This document shows, one piece after another, positions 55,558 to 64,000 of a stretch of 64,000 nucleotides of DNA; positions within the stretch are counted from its first letter, which is position 1, and every line of letters begins with the position of its first letter. Below the pieces are notes generated by a model. It was not told where the DNA came from and ran no database searches. It saw only the letters and a list, made by a program, of their open reading frames with translations. The position numbers were made by a program, and so were the translations under genes. Location of the stretch: NCBI RefSeq assembly GCF_031143425.1, contig NC_090451.1:663056575-663120574 (forward strand), given 5' to 3'. The stretch is from Pleurodeles waltl (Eukaryota > Chordata > Amphibia > Caudata > Salamandridae).

Positions 55558-58215
55558 ATGTCTGGCACAGGAAAAAATGTTGAACTGTCCAAACTTGCAT
55601 ATGATCACCTTAGCTGGAAAGGAGCAAGGAGTCTCTGCATAGAGAGAGGTTTGAGTGTAGGGAAGAATCCTTCCTTAGAACTGTTAATTAATATGCTTAG
55701 AGTACAGGATAAGGCCATAAGTGCCCAATCTGTAGAAAAAGTAGCTAATGGTTCTCAATCTGATCCAGGGACTCCCCCAGGAAAAGGTTCAGGAAAGAAA
55801 CTTCTCAGCCTGCCCATTACTAGACAGTCTAGCATAGTTGGTACAGAGGTTGAATCACACCATACTGATGATGTGATCTCACATTATGCTGGTAGCCAAG
55901 CTGTTAGGGTGCCCTCTGTAAGGGACAGGTCTCCTTCTGTTCATTCCCATCATACCTCTGTATCTAGAAATGTCCCTCCCACCCACCCTGATGACAGATT
56001 GTTAGAAAGGGAGCTCAATAGATTGAGAGTGGAGCAAACCAGACTGAAGCTCAAGAAGCAACAGCTGGATTTGGATAGACAGTCTTTAGAAGTAGAGAGG
56101 GGAAGACAGAAGTTGGGTTTAGATACCCATGGTGGCAGCAGCAGTATTCCCCATAGTCATCCTGCAAAAGAGCATGATTCCAGGAATCTGCACAAGATAG
56201 TTCCCCCTTATAAGGAGGGGGATGACATTAACAAGTGGTTTGCTGCACTTGAGAGGGCCTGTGCTGTACAGGATGTCCCTCAAAAGCAGTGGGCTGCTAT
56301 CCTATGGCTATCATTTAGTGGAAAAGGTAGGGATAGGCTCCTTACAGTGAAAGAAAATGATGCCAATAATTTCCAAGTTCTTAAGAATGCACTCCTGGAT
56401 GGTTATGGCTTAACCACTGAACAGTACAGGATAAAGTTCAGAGATACCAAAAAGGAGTCTTCACAAGACTGGGTTGATTTCATTGACCAGGCAGAGAAGG
56501 CCTTGGAGGGGTGGTTACATGGCAGTAAAGTTACTGATTATGAAAGCCTGTATAACACAATCCTGAGAGAGCATATACTTAATAATTGTGTGTCTGATTT
56601 GTTGCACCAGTACCTGGTAGACTCTGATCTGACCTCTCCCCAAGAATTGGGAAAGAAGGCAGACAAATGGGTCAGAACAAGGGTGAACAGAAAAGTTCAT
56701 ACAGGGGGTGACAAAGATGGCAATAAGAAGAAAGATGGTGAAAAATCTCAAGATAAGCATGGGGATAAGGGTAAAACCAAAGATCCCACTTCAAATCTTA
56801 AACACTCTTCAGAGGGTGGGGATAAAACAAATTCTTCCTCTTCTTCCCAACCTGCACACATTAAAAAGCCTTGGTGCTTTGTGTGTAAAAATAGAGGCCA
56901 TAGGCCAGGGGATAAGTCCTGTCCAGGTAAACCCCCTGAGCCTACCACCACTAATACATCAAGCTCTAGTGCCCCTAGCAGTAGTGGTACTAGTGGTGGG
57001 ACTGCTGGCAACAGTCAAGCAAAGGGTGTAGTTGGGTTCACTTATGGGTCCATAGTGGAAACTGATGTCATCAGTCCCAAGACAGTTTCTGTCACACCTA
57101 GTGGCATTGGCCTTGCCACACTGGCTGCTTGTCCCCTTACAATGGATAAGTACAGGCAGACAGTTTCAATAAATGGTGTTGAGGCCTTGGCCTACAGGGA
57201 CACAGGTGCCAGTTTCACTTTGGTGACTGACAACCTAGTGCACCCTGATCAACACATCATTGGACAACAGTATAAGATTATTGATGTCCATAACTCCACT
57301 AAGTTTCTTCCCTTAGCTATAATTCAGTTTAGTTGGGGTGGAGTTACTGGCCCTAAGCAGGTGGTGGTATCACCTAGCTTACCTGTAGACTGTCTCTTAG
57401 GTAATGACCTAGAGGCCTCGGGTTGGGCTGATGTAGAGTTTTATGCCCATGCAGCCATGCTGGGCATCCCTGAGGAATTGTTCGCTCTCATTTCAAGTGA
57501 AATGAAAAAGCAAAGGAGAGAAGGCCTGAAAACTCAGGATCCCTCTCCATCAACAGGTAAAAAGGGTATCACAGTATCCCCTAACCACCCTACCATTCAG
57601 GATACCATTCCTGTGGTGGGAGAAACCTCTCCTGGGGTGGCACCTGTTCCAAGGGAATCATCAGTTGGCAAAACTGTACTCCCTGAGGTGGAAGTACCTC
57701 TCTGTGGGATAACTAACATTGGTGAGAAAAAGAGCACCATTTTAGTTAACATGGAGCATCCCTCCAACCCTCCCAGAGAAACTTTAGTGCAGAAACTCTG
57801 CACTGCCGCACAACACTTAGGACAGCATCCCTGCCCTAGTGTGGAGCTGATAGGACAGCATCCCTGCCCTGCTCCAACTCAAGAGAAACAGCATCCCTGT
57901 TCTCTCTTCCAGCCAAATGGACAAAGTTGTTGCCCAGCTATGGCTTTACTGAGACAGCATCCCTGTCTGGCATTTCCATCATTACAAATAGGTTCAGTGG
58001 ATAATTCCCACTGCTCTAAACTAAAACTTACTGATAGAAACTCTGAAAATACATCTTCACATTGTTCGCTAGCTAAAAAACTTCAAACAGGGTGGTTTAC
58101 ATCCCCACAGGGAAGTAACCATATAGTGGATGATAAAGGGAGTAACCAGTCTATTGCAGAGCTACTCTCTACTTATCACCACTTAGACAATAAAGTCTCA
58201 ACTGGCCAAGGTTAG
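55558..58215 (+). CDS. Gag-protease polyprotein of LTR retrotransposon
   Basis: 885 codons, uninterrupted. Order: N-terminal segment with a weak SAP-like look (about residues 12-50); charged coiled coil (about 145-190); capsid region (about 215-385) starting PPYKEGDDINKWFAALERA with a SCAN-like helical second half; basic linker; zinc knuckle C-x2-C-x4-H-x6-C from residue 440; retropepsin with active site DTGAS at 548-552 and CLLGNDLE at 612; and a C-terminal tail with four QHPC motifs (756, 767, 778, 800) plus one QSCC variant (789). Gag packages element RNA and the protease matures it. The chain stops 32 bp before the LTR with no pol following, so reverse transcriptase and integrase must come from another element. 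It is a transposon gene, not a host gene. Confidence 0.9.
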   Translation: MSGTGKNVELSKLAYDHLSWKGARSLCIERGLSVGKNPSLELLINMLRVQDKAISAQSVEKVANGSQSDPGTPPGKGSGKKLLSLPITRQSSIVGTEVESHHTDDVISHYAGSQAVRVPSVRDRSPSVHSHHTSVSRNVPPTHPDDRLLERELNRLRVEQTRLKLKKQQLDLDRQSLEVERGRQKLGLDTHGGSSSIPHSHPAKEHDSRNLHKIVPPYKEGDDINKWFAALERACAVQDVPQKQWAAILWLSFSGKGRDRLLTVKENDANNFQVLKNALLDGYGLTTEQYRIKFRDTKKESSQDWVDFIDQAEKALEGWLHGSKVTDYESLYNTILREHILNNCVSDLLHQYLVDSDLTSPQELGKKADKWVRTRVNRKVHTGGDKDGNKKKDGEKSQDKHGDKGKTKDPTSNLKHSSEGGDKTNSSSSSQPAHIKKPWCFVCKNRGHRPGDKSCPGKPPEPTTTNTSSSSAPSSSGTSGGTAGNSQAKGVVGFTYGSIVETDVISPKTVSVTPSGIGLATLAACPLTMDKYRQTVSINGVEALAYRDTGASFTLVTDNLVHPDQHIIGQQYKIIDVHNSTKFLPLAIIQFSWGGVTGPKQVVVSPSLPVDCLLGNDLEASGWADVEFYAHAAMLGIPEELFALISSEMKKQRREGLKTQDPSPSTGKKGITVSPNHPTIQDTIPVVGETSPGVAPVPRESSVGKTVLPEVEVPLCGITNIGEKKSTILVNMEHPSNPPRETLVQKLCTAAQHLGQHPCPSVELIGQHPCPAPTQEKQHPCSLFQPNGQSCCPAMALLRQHPCLAFPSLQIGSVDNSHCSKLKLTDRNSENTSSHCSLAKKLQTGWFTSPQGSNHIVDDKGSNQSIAELLSTYHHLDNKVSTGQG

Positions 58216-58233
58216 CCTTATTGTCCTTCGTTT

Positions 58234-58243
58234 GGGGGGGGGG
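58234..58243 (+). promoter_or_regulatory. Polypurine tract
   Basis: A run of ten G residues, preceded by TTT and followed by TTG, ends three bases before the LTR start at 58247. This is the expected site for plus-strand DNA priming. Confidence 0.75.
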
Positions 58244-58246
58244 TTG

Positions 58247-61200
58247 TGTGAGAAGGTAGCCTCTTTCTAGCCTTGTTACCCCCACTTTTGGCCTGTTTGT
58301 GAGTGTATGTCAGGGTGTTTGTCACTGTTTTCACTGTCTCACTGGGATCCTGATAGCCAGGCCTCAGTGCTCATAGTGAAAACACCATGTTTTCAGTATG
58401 GTTGTTATGTGTCACTGGGATCCTGCTAGTCAGGACCCCAGTGCTCATAGGTTTGTGGCCTATATGTATGTGTCACTGGGACCCTGTCACACAGGGCCCC
58501 AGTGCTCATAGGTGTGCATGTATATGTTCCCTGTGTGGTGCCTAACTGTCTCACTGAGGCTCTGCTAACCAGAACCTCAGTGGTTATGCTCTCTCATTAC
58601 TTTTAAATTGTCACTAACAGGCTAGTGACCATTTTTACCAATTTACATTGGCTTACTGGAACACCCTTATAATTCCCTAGTATATGGTACTGAGGTACCC
58701 AGGGTATTGGGGTTCCAGGAAATCCCTATGGGCTGCAGCATTTCTTTTGCCACCCATAGGGAGCTCTGACAATATTTACACAGGCCTGCCACTGCAGCCT
58801 GAGTGAAATAACGTCCACGTTATTTCACAGCCATTTTACACTGCACTTAAGTAACTTATAAGTCACCTATATGTCTAACCTTTACCTGGTAAAGGTTGGG
58901 TGCAAAGTTACTTAGTGTGAGGGCACCCTGGCACTAGCCAAGGTGCCCCCACATTGTTCAGAGCCAATTCACTGAACTTTGTGAGTGCGGGGACACCATT
59001 ACACGCGTGCACTACATATAGGTCACTACCTATATGTAGCTTCACCATGGTAACTCCGAATATGGCCATGTAACATGTCTATGATCATGGAATTGCCCCC
59101 TCTATGCCATCCTGGCATTGTTGGTACAATTCCATGATCCCAGTGGTCTGTAGCACAGACCCTGGTACTGCCAGACTGCCCTTCCTGGGGTTTCTCTGCA
59201 GCTGCTGCTGCTGCCAACCCCTCAGACAGGCAGTTGCCCTCCTGGGGTCCAGCCAGGCCTGGCCCAGGATGGCAGAACAAAGAACTTCCTCTGAGAGAGG
59301 GTGTGACACCCTCTCCCTTTGGAAAATGGTGTGAAGGCAGGGGAGGAGTAGCCTCCCCCAGCCTCTGGAAATGCTTTGTTGGGCACAGATGTGCCCAATT
59401 CTGCATAAGCCAGTCTACACCGGTTCAGGGACCCCTTAGCCCCTGCTCTGGCGCGAAACTGGACAAAGGAAAGGGGAGTGACCACTCCCCTGACCTGCAC
59501 CTCCCCTGGGAGGTGTCCAGAGCTCCTCCAGTGTGCTCCAGACCTCTGCCATCTTGGAAACAGAGGTGCTGCTGGCACACTGGACTGCTCTGAGTGGCCA
59601 GTGCCACCAGGTGACGTCAGAGACTCCTTGTGATAGGCTCCTTCAGGTGTTAGTAGCCTTTCCTCTCTCCTAGGTAGCCAAACCCTCTTTTCTGGCTATT
59701 TAGGGTCTCTGTCTCTGGGGAAACTTTAGATAACGAATGCATGAGCTCAGCCGAGTTCCTCTGCATCTCCCTCTTCACCTTCTGATAAGGAATCGACCGC
59801 TGACCGCGCTGGAAGCCTGCAAACCTGCAACATAGTAGCAAAGACGACTACTGCAACTCTGTAACGCTGATCCTGCCGCCTTCTCGACTGTTTTCCTGCT
59901 TGTGCATGCTGTGGGGGTAGTCTGCCTCCTCTCTGCACCAGAAGCTCCGAAGAAATCTCCCGTGGGTCGACGGAATCTTCCCCCTGCAACCGCAGGCACC
60001 AAAAAGCTGCATCTCCGGTCCCTTGGGTCTCCTCTCAGCACGACGAGCGAGGTCCCTCGAATCCAGCGACACCGTCCAAGTGACCCCCACAGTCCAGTGA
60101 CTCTTCAGCCCAAGTTTGGTGGAGGTAAGTCCTTGCCTCACCTCGCTGGGCTGCATTGCTGGGAACCGCGACTTTGCAAGCTTCTCCGGCCCCTGTGCAC
60201 TTCCGGCGGAAATCCTGTGTGCACAGCCAAGCCTGGGTCCACGGCACTCTAACCTGCATTGCACGACTTTCTAAGTTGGTCTCCGGCGACGTGGGACTCC
60301 TTTGTGCAACTTCGGCGAGCACCGTTTCACGCATCCTCGTAGTGCCTGTTTCTGGCACTTCTCCGGGTGCTACCTGCTTCAGTGAGGGCTCTTTGTCTTG
60401 CTCGACGTCCCCTCTCTCTGCAGGTCCAATTTGCGACCTCCTGGTCCCTCCTGGGCCCCAGCAGCGTCCAAAAACGCCAAACGCACGATTTGCGTGTAGC
60501 AAGGCTTGTTGGCGTCCATCCGGCAGGAAAACACTTCTGCACGACTCTCCAAGGCGTGGGGGATCCATCCTCCAAAGGGGAAGTCTCTAGCCCTTGTCGT
60601 TCCTGCAGTATTCACAGTTCTTCAGCCTAGTAAGAGCTTCTTTGCACCAACCGCTGGCATTTCTTGGGCATCTGCCCATCTCCGAGCTGCTTGTGACTTT
60701 TGGACTTGGTCCCCTTGTTCCACAGGTACCTTCAGACAGGAATCCATCGTTGTTGCATTGCTGATTTGTGTTTTCCTTGCATTCTCCCTCTAACACGACT
60801 ATTTTGTCCTTAGGGGAACTTTGGTGCACTTTGAACTCACTTTTCAGGGTCTTGGGGAGGGTTATTTTTCTAACTCTCACTATTTTCTAATAGTCCCAGC
60901 GACCCTCTACAAGGTCACATAGGTTTGGGGTCCATTCGTGGTTCGCATTCCACTTCTGGAGTATATGGTTTGTGTTGCCCCTATCCCTATGTTTCCCCAT
61001 TGCATCCTATTGTAACTATACATTGTTTGCACTGTTTTCTAAGACTATACTGCATATTTTTGCTATTGTGTATATATATATCTTGTGTATATTTCCTATC
61101 CTCTCACTGAGGGTACACTCTAAGATACTTTGGCATATTGTCATAAAAATAAAGTACCTTTATTTTTAGTATAATTGTGTATTGTGTTTTCTTATGATAT

Positions 61201-61393
61201 TGTGCATATGACACTAAGTGGTACTGTAGTAGCTTCACACGTCTCCTAGTTCAGCCTGAGCTGCTTTGCTAAGCTACCATTATCTATCAGCCTAAGCTGC
61301 TAGACACCCTATACACTAATAAGGGATAACTGGGCCTGGTGCAAGGTGCAAGTACCCCTTGGTACTCACTACAAGCCAGTCCAGCCTCCTACA
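58247..61393 (+). repeat. LTR 2 (3147 bp)
   Basis: Direct copy of 52140-55286 at an offset of 6107 bp. I saw no differences in the parts compared base by base, and every open frame translates identically. It serves as 3' LTR of the first unit and 5' LTR of the second. Confidence 0.88.
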
Positions 61394-61664
61394 TTGGTTG
61401 TGCAGCGGTGGGATAAGTGCTTTGAGACTACTTACCACTCTTGTCATTGTACTTTTCATAAGAGAAAAATATACAAAACAAGGTCAGTGTATATACACAT
61501 AGCCAAAAAGTTTTGCATTTCCTCTTTTCACTCTTTTCTAAGTGCTGAAAAGTACTTCTAAACTTTCAAAAAGTTCTTTAAAGTTAAAAAAGTTTTTTTC
61601 TGTCTTTCCAAAAAGTTCTGAAAACTTTTTCCTCTTTTTCTATCACTTTAACTCTCTCTAAAAA

Positions 61665-64000
61665 ATGTCTGGCACAGGAAAAAATGTTGAACTGTCCAAA
61701 CTTGCATATGATCACCTTAGCTGGAAAGGAGCAAGGAGTCTCTGCATAGAGAGAGGTTTGAGTGTAGGGAAGAATCCTTCCTTAGAACTGTTAATTAATA
61801 TGCTTAGAGTACAGGATAAGGCCATAAGTGCCCAATCTGTAGAAAAAGTAGCTAATGGTTCTCAATCTGATCCAGGGACTCCCCCAGGAAAAGGTTCAGG
61901 AAAGAAACTTCTCAGCCTGCCCATTACTAGACAGTCTAGCATAGTTGGTACAGAGGTTGAATCACACCATACTGATGATGTGATCTCACATTATGCTGGT
62001 AGCCAAGCTGTTAGGGTGCCCTCTGTAAGGGACAGGTCTCCTTCTGTTCATTCCCATCATACCTCTGTATCTAGAAATGTCCCTCCCACCCACCCTGATG
62101 ACAGATTGTTAGAAAGGGAGCTCAATAGATTGAGAGTGGAGCAAACCAGACTGAAGCTCAAGAAGCAACAGCTGGATTTGGATAGACAGTCTTTAGAAGT
62201 AGAGAGGGAAAGACAGAAGTTGGGTTTAGATACCCATGGTGGCAGCAGCAGTATTCCCCATAGTCATCCTGCAAAAGAGCATGATTCCAGGAATCTGCAC
62301 AAGATAGTTCCCCCTTATAAGGAGGGGGATGACATTAACAAGTGGTTTGCTGCACTTGAGAGGGCCTGTGCTGTACAGGATGTCCCTCAAAAGCAGTGGG
62401 CTGCTATCCTATGGCTATCATTTAGTGGAAAAGGTAGGGATAGGCTCCTTACAGTGAAAGAAAATGATGCCAATAATTTCCAAGTTCTTAAGAATGCACT
62501 CCTGGATGGTTATGGCTTAACCACTGAACAGTACAGGATAAAGTTCAGAGATACCAAAAAGGAGTCTTCACAAGACTGGGTTGATTTCATTGACCAGGCA
62601 GAGAAGGCCTTGGAGGGGTGGTTACATGGCAGTAAAGTTACTGATTATGAAAGCCTGTATAACACAATCCTGAGAGAGCATATACTTAATAATTGTGTGT
62701 CTGATTTGTTGCACCAGTACCTGGTAGACTCTGATCTGACCTCTCCCCAAGAATTGGGAAAGAAGGCAGACAAATGGGTCAGAACAAGGGTGAACAGAAA
62801 AGTTCATACAGGGGGTGACAAAGATGGCAATAAGAAGAAAGATGGTGAAAAATCTCAAGATAAGCATGGGGATAAGGGTAAAACCAAAGATCCCACTTCA
62901 AATCTTAAACACTCTTCAGAGGGTGGGGATAAAACAAATTCTTCCTCTTCTTCCCAACCTGCACACATTAAAAAGCCTTGGTGCTTTGTGTGTAAAAATA
63001 GAGGCCATAGGCCAGGGGATAAGTCCTGTCCAGGTAAACCCCCTGAGCCTACCACCACTAATACATCAAGCTCTAGTGCCCCTAGCAGTAGTGGTACTAG
63101 TGGTGGGACTGCTGGCAACAGTCAAGCAAAGGGTGTAGTTGGGTTCACTTATGGGTCCATAGTGGAAACTGATGTCATCAGTCCCAAGACAGTTTCTGTC
63201 ACACCTAGTGGCATTGGCCTTGCCACACTGGCTGCTTGTCCCCTTACAATGGATAAGTACAGGCAGACAGTTTCAATAAATGGTGTTGAGGCCTTGGCCT
63301 ACAGGGACACAGGTGCCAGTTTCACTTTGGTGACTGACAACCTAGTGCACCCTGATCAACACATCATTGGACAACAGTATAAGATTATTGATGTCCATAA
63401 CTCCACTAAGTTTCTTCCCTTAGCTATAATTCAGTTTAGTTGGGGTGGAGTTACTGGCCCTAAGCAGGTGGTGGTATCACCTAGCTTACCTGTAGACTGT
63501 CTCTTAGGTAATGACCTAGAGGCCTCGGGTTGGGCTGATGTAGAGTTTTATGCCCATGCAGCCATGCTGGGCATCCCTGAGGAATTGTTCCCTCTCATTT
63601 CAAGTGAAATGAAAAAGCAAAGGAGAGAAGGCCTGAAAACTCAGGATCCCTCTCCATCAACAGGTAAAAAGGGTATCACAGTATCCCCTAACCACCCTAC
63701 CATTCAGGATACCATTCCTGTGGTGGGAGAAACCTCTCCTGGGGTGGCACCTGTTCCAAGGGAATCATCAGTTGGCAAAACTGTACTCCCTGAGGTGGAA
63801 GTACCTCTCTGTGGGATAACTAACATTGGTGAGAAAAAGAGCACCATTTTAGTTAACATGGAGCATCCCTCCAACCCTCCCAGAGAAACTTTAGTGCAGA
63901 AACTCTGCACTGCCTCACAACACTTAGGACAGCATCCCTGCCCTAGTGTGGAGCTGATAGGACAGCATCCCTGCCCTGCTCCAACTCAAGAGAAACAGCA
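61665..64000 (+). CDS. Gag-protease polyprotein, second copy, cut by window end
   Basis: Same frame as 55558-58215 and open to the window edge (about 778 codons seen). Three differences from copy 1 were found, all amino-acid changing: residue 182 (Gly in copy 1, Glu here), 643 (Ala to Pro) and 751 (Ala to Ser). The end of the protein, polypurine tract and any third LTR are outside the window. Confidence 0.88.
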   Translation, partial: MSGTGKNVELSKLAYDHLSWKGARSLCIERGLSVGKNPSLELLINMLRVQDKAISAQSVEKVANGSQSDPGTPPGKGSGKKLLSLPITRQSSIVGTEVESHHTDDVISHYAGSQAVRVPSVRDRSPSVHSHHTSVSRNVPPTHPDDRLLERELNRLRVEQTRLKLKKQQLDLDRQSLEVERERQKLGLDTHGGSSSIPHSHPAKEHDSRNLHKIVPPYKEGDDINKWFAALERACAVQDVPQKQWAAILWLSFSGKGRDRLLTVKENDANNFQVLKNALLDGYGLTTEQYRIKFRDTKKESSQDWVDFIDQAEKALEGWLHGSKVTDYESLYNTILREHILNNCVSDLLHQYLVDSDLTSPQELGKKADKWVRTRVNRKVHTGGDKDGNKKKDGEKSQDKHGDKGKTKDPTSNLKHSSEGGDKTNSSSSSQPAHIKKPWCFVCKNRGHRPGDKSCPGKPPEPTTTNTSSSSAPSSSGTSGGTAGNSQAKGVVGFTYGSIVETDVISPKTVSVTPSGIGLATLAACPLTMDKYRQTVSINGVEALAYRDTGASFTLVTDNLVHPDQHIIGQQYKIIDVHNSTKFLPLAIIQFSWGGVTGPKQVVVSPSLPVDCLLGNDLEASGWADVEFYAHAAMLGIPEELFPLISSEMKKQRREGLKTQDPSPSTGKKGITVSPNHPTIQDTIPVVGETSPGVAPVPRESSVGKTVLPEVEVPLCGITNIGEKKSTILVNMEHPSNPPRETLVQKLCTASQHLGQHPCPSVELIGQHPCPAPTQEKQ

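Larger units (their letters stand above)
52140..64000 (+). mobile_element. Tandem gag-pro LTR retrotransposon (Gmr1-like Gypsy), truncated by window
   Basis: Structure: LTR 52140-55286, internal 55287-58246, LTR 58247-61393, second internal from 61394 past the window end. The repeat offset is exactly 6107 bp. The internal region holds a primer-binding site, one gag-pro frame and a polypurine tract, but no reverse transcriptase, RNase H or integrase, so the element is non-autonomous. The capsid segment resembles the SCAN-related capsid of Gmr1-like Gypsy elements. The LTRs look identical where I compared them, implying very recent insertion or duplication. Orientation is opposite to GBA1. The bases preceding the first LTR are TTGC; the matching right flank is outside the window. 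Confidence 0.88.

Noticed and set aside
55558..58215. 885-codon frame as a possible host gene
   Set aside because: It is flanked by LTRs, primer site and polypurine tract, and carries zinc knuckle and retropepsin motifs, so it belongs to the retrotransposon.

Overview
The window is vertebrate nuclear DNA, almost certainly from a large-genome amphibian, most likely a salamander. One host gene is recognisable: GBA1 (lysosomal glucosylceramidase) on the minus strand, with the equivalents of human exons 3-11 between 51843 and 17955. Every exon is open, every junction is GT-AG, and the exon sizes (192, 147, 134, 173, 238, 225, 164, 117 and 106 coding bp) match those I recall for human GBA1. They encode exactly 497 mature residues including both catalytic glutamates (E235, E340). 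The introns total about 32 kb, swollen by repeats. The signal-peptide exons lie beyond the right edge or in unread sequence. The salamander assignment rests on intron expansion, a DIRS element, Gmr1-like Gypsy elements and a newt-Satellite-2-like hammerhead repeat; no species is claimed.

Layout. 1-2880: nothing recognised. 2881-8201: decayed DIRS-type tyrosine-recombinase retroelement (minus strand) with inverted terminal repeats and an internal complementary region. 8627-14504: DNA-transposon-like element (copy A) whose interior has expanded into a 5.6 kb G-rich minisatellite. 14505-17954: GBA1 downstream flank and 3'UTR. 18061-30331: GBA1 exon 10 and two introns, holding three MITE-like elements, an inverted short copy (B) of the minisatellite transposon, a 1.1 kb tandem/inverted 311-bp repeat with a 16-bp target-site duplication, an old LTR-like fragment, and a 324/325-bp tandem array encoding hammerhead ribozymes. 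30332-51843: GBA1 exons 9 to 3, with a decayed Gypsy element, a LINE reverse-transcriptase relic, a MITE, a TA microsatellite and a tandemly duplicated 0.94 kb repeat between them. 52140-64000: a very young LTR retrotransposon in tandem, LTR / gag-pro / LTR / gag-pro (cut by the window end), with 3.15 kb LTRs and no pol.

The strongest biological point is in the intron between GBA1 exons 9 and 10. Two 55-nt segments fold as type I hammerhead ribozymes on the minus strand, the strand of GBA1 transcription, so the pre-mRNA would carry them in sense orientation. One copy has an intact catalytic core; the other has a damaged stem II. The second point is the gag-pro-only LTR element: its coding frame is intact without any pol, its LTRs look identical where compared, its U3 carries hairpin repeats, and its Gag-Pro C-terminus carries Gln-His-Pro-Cys repeats.

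All identifications come from reading motifs and comparing with remembered family features; no alignment or database search was run.
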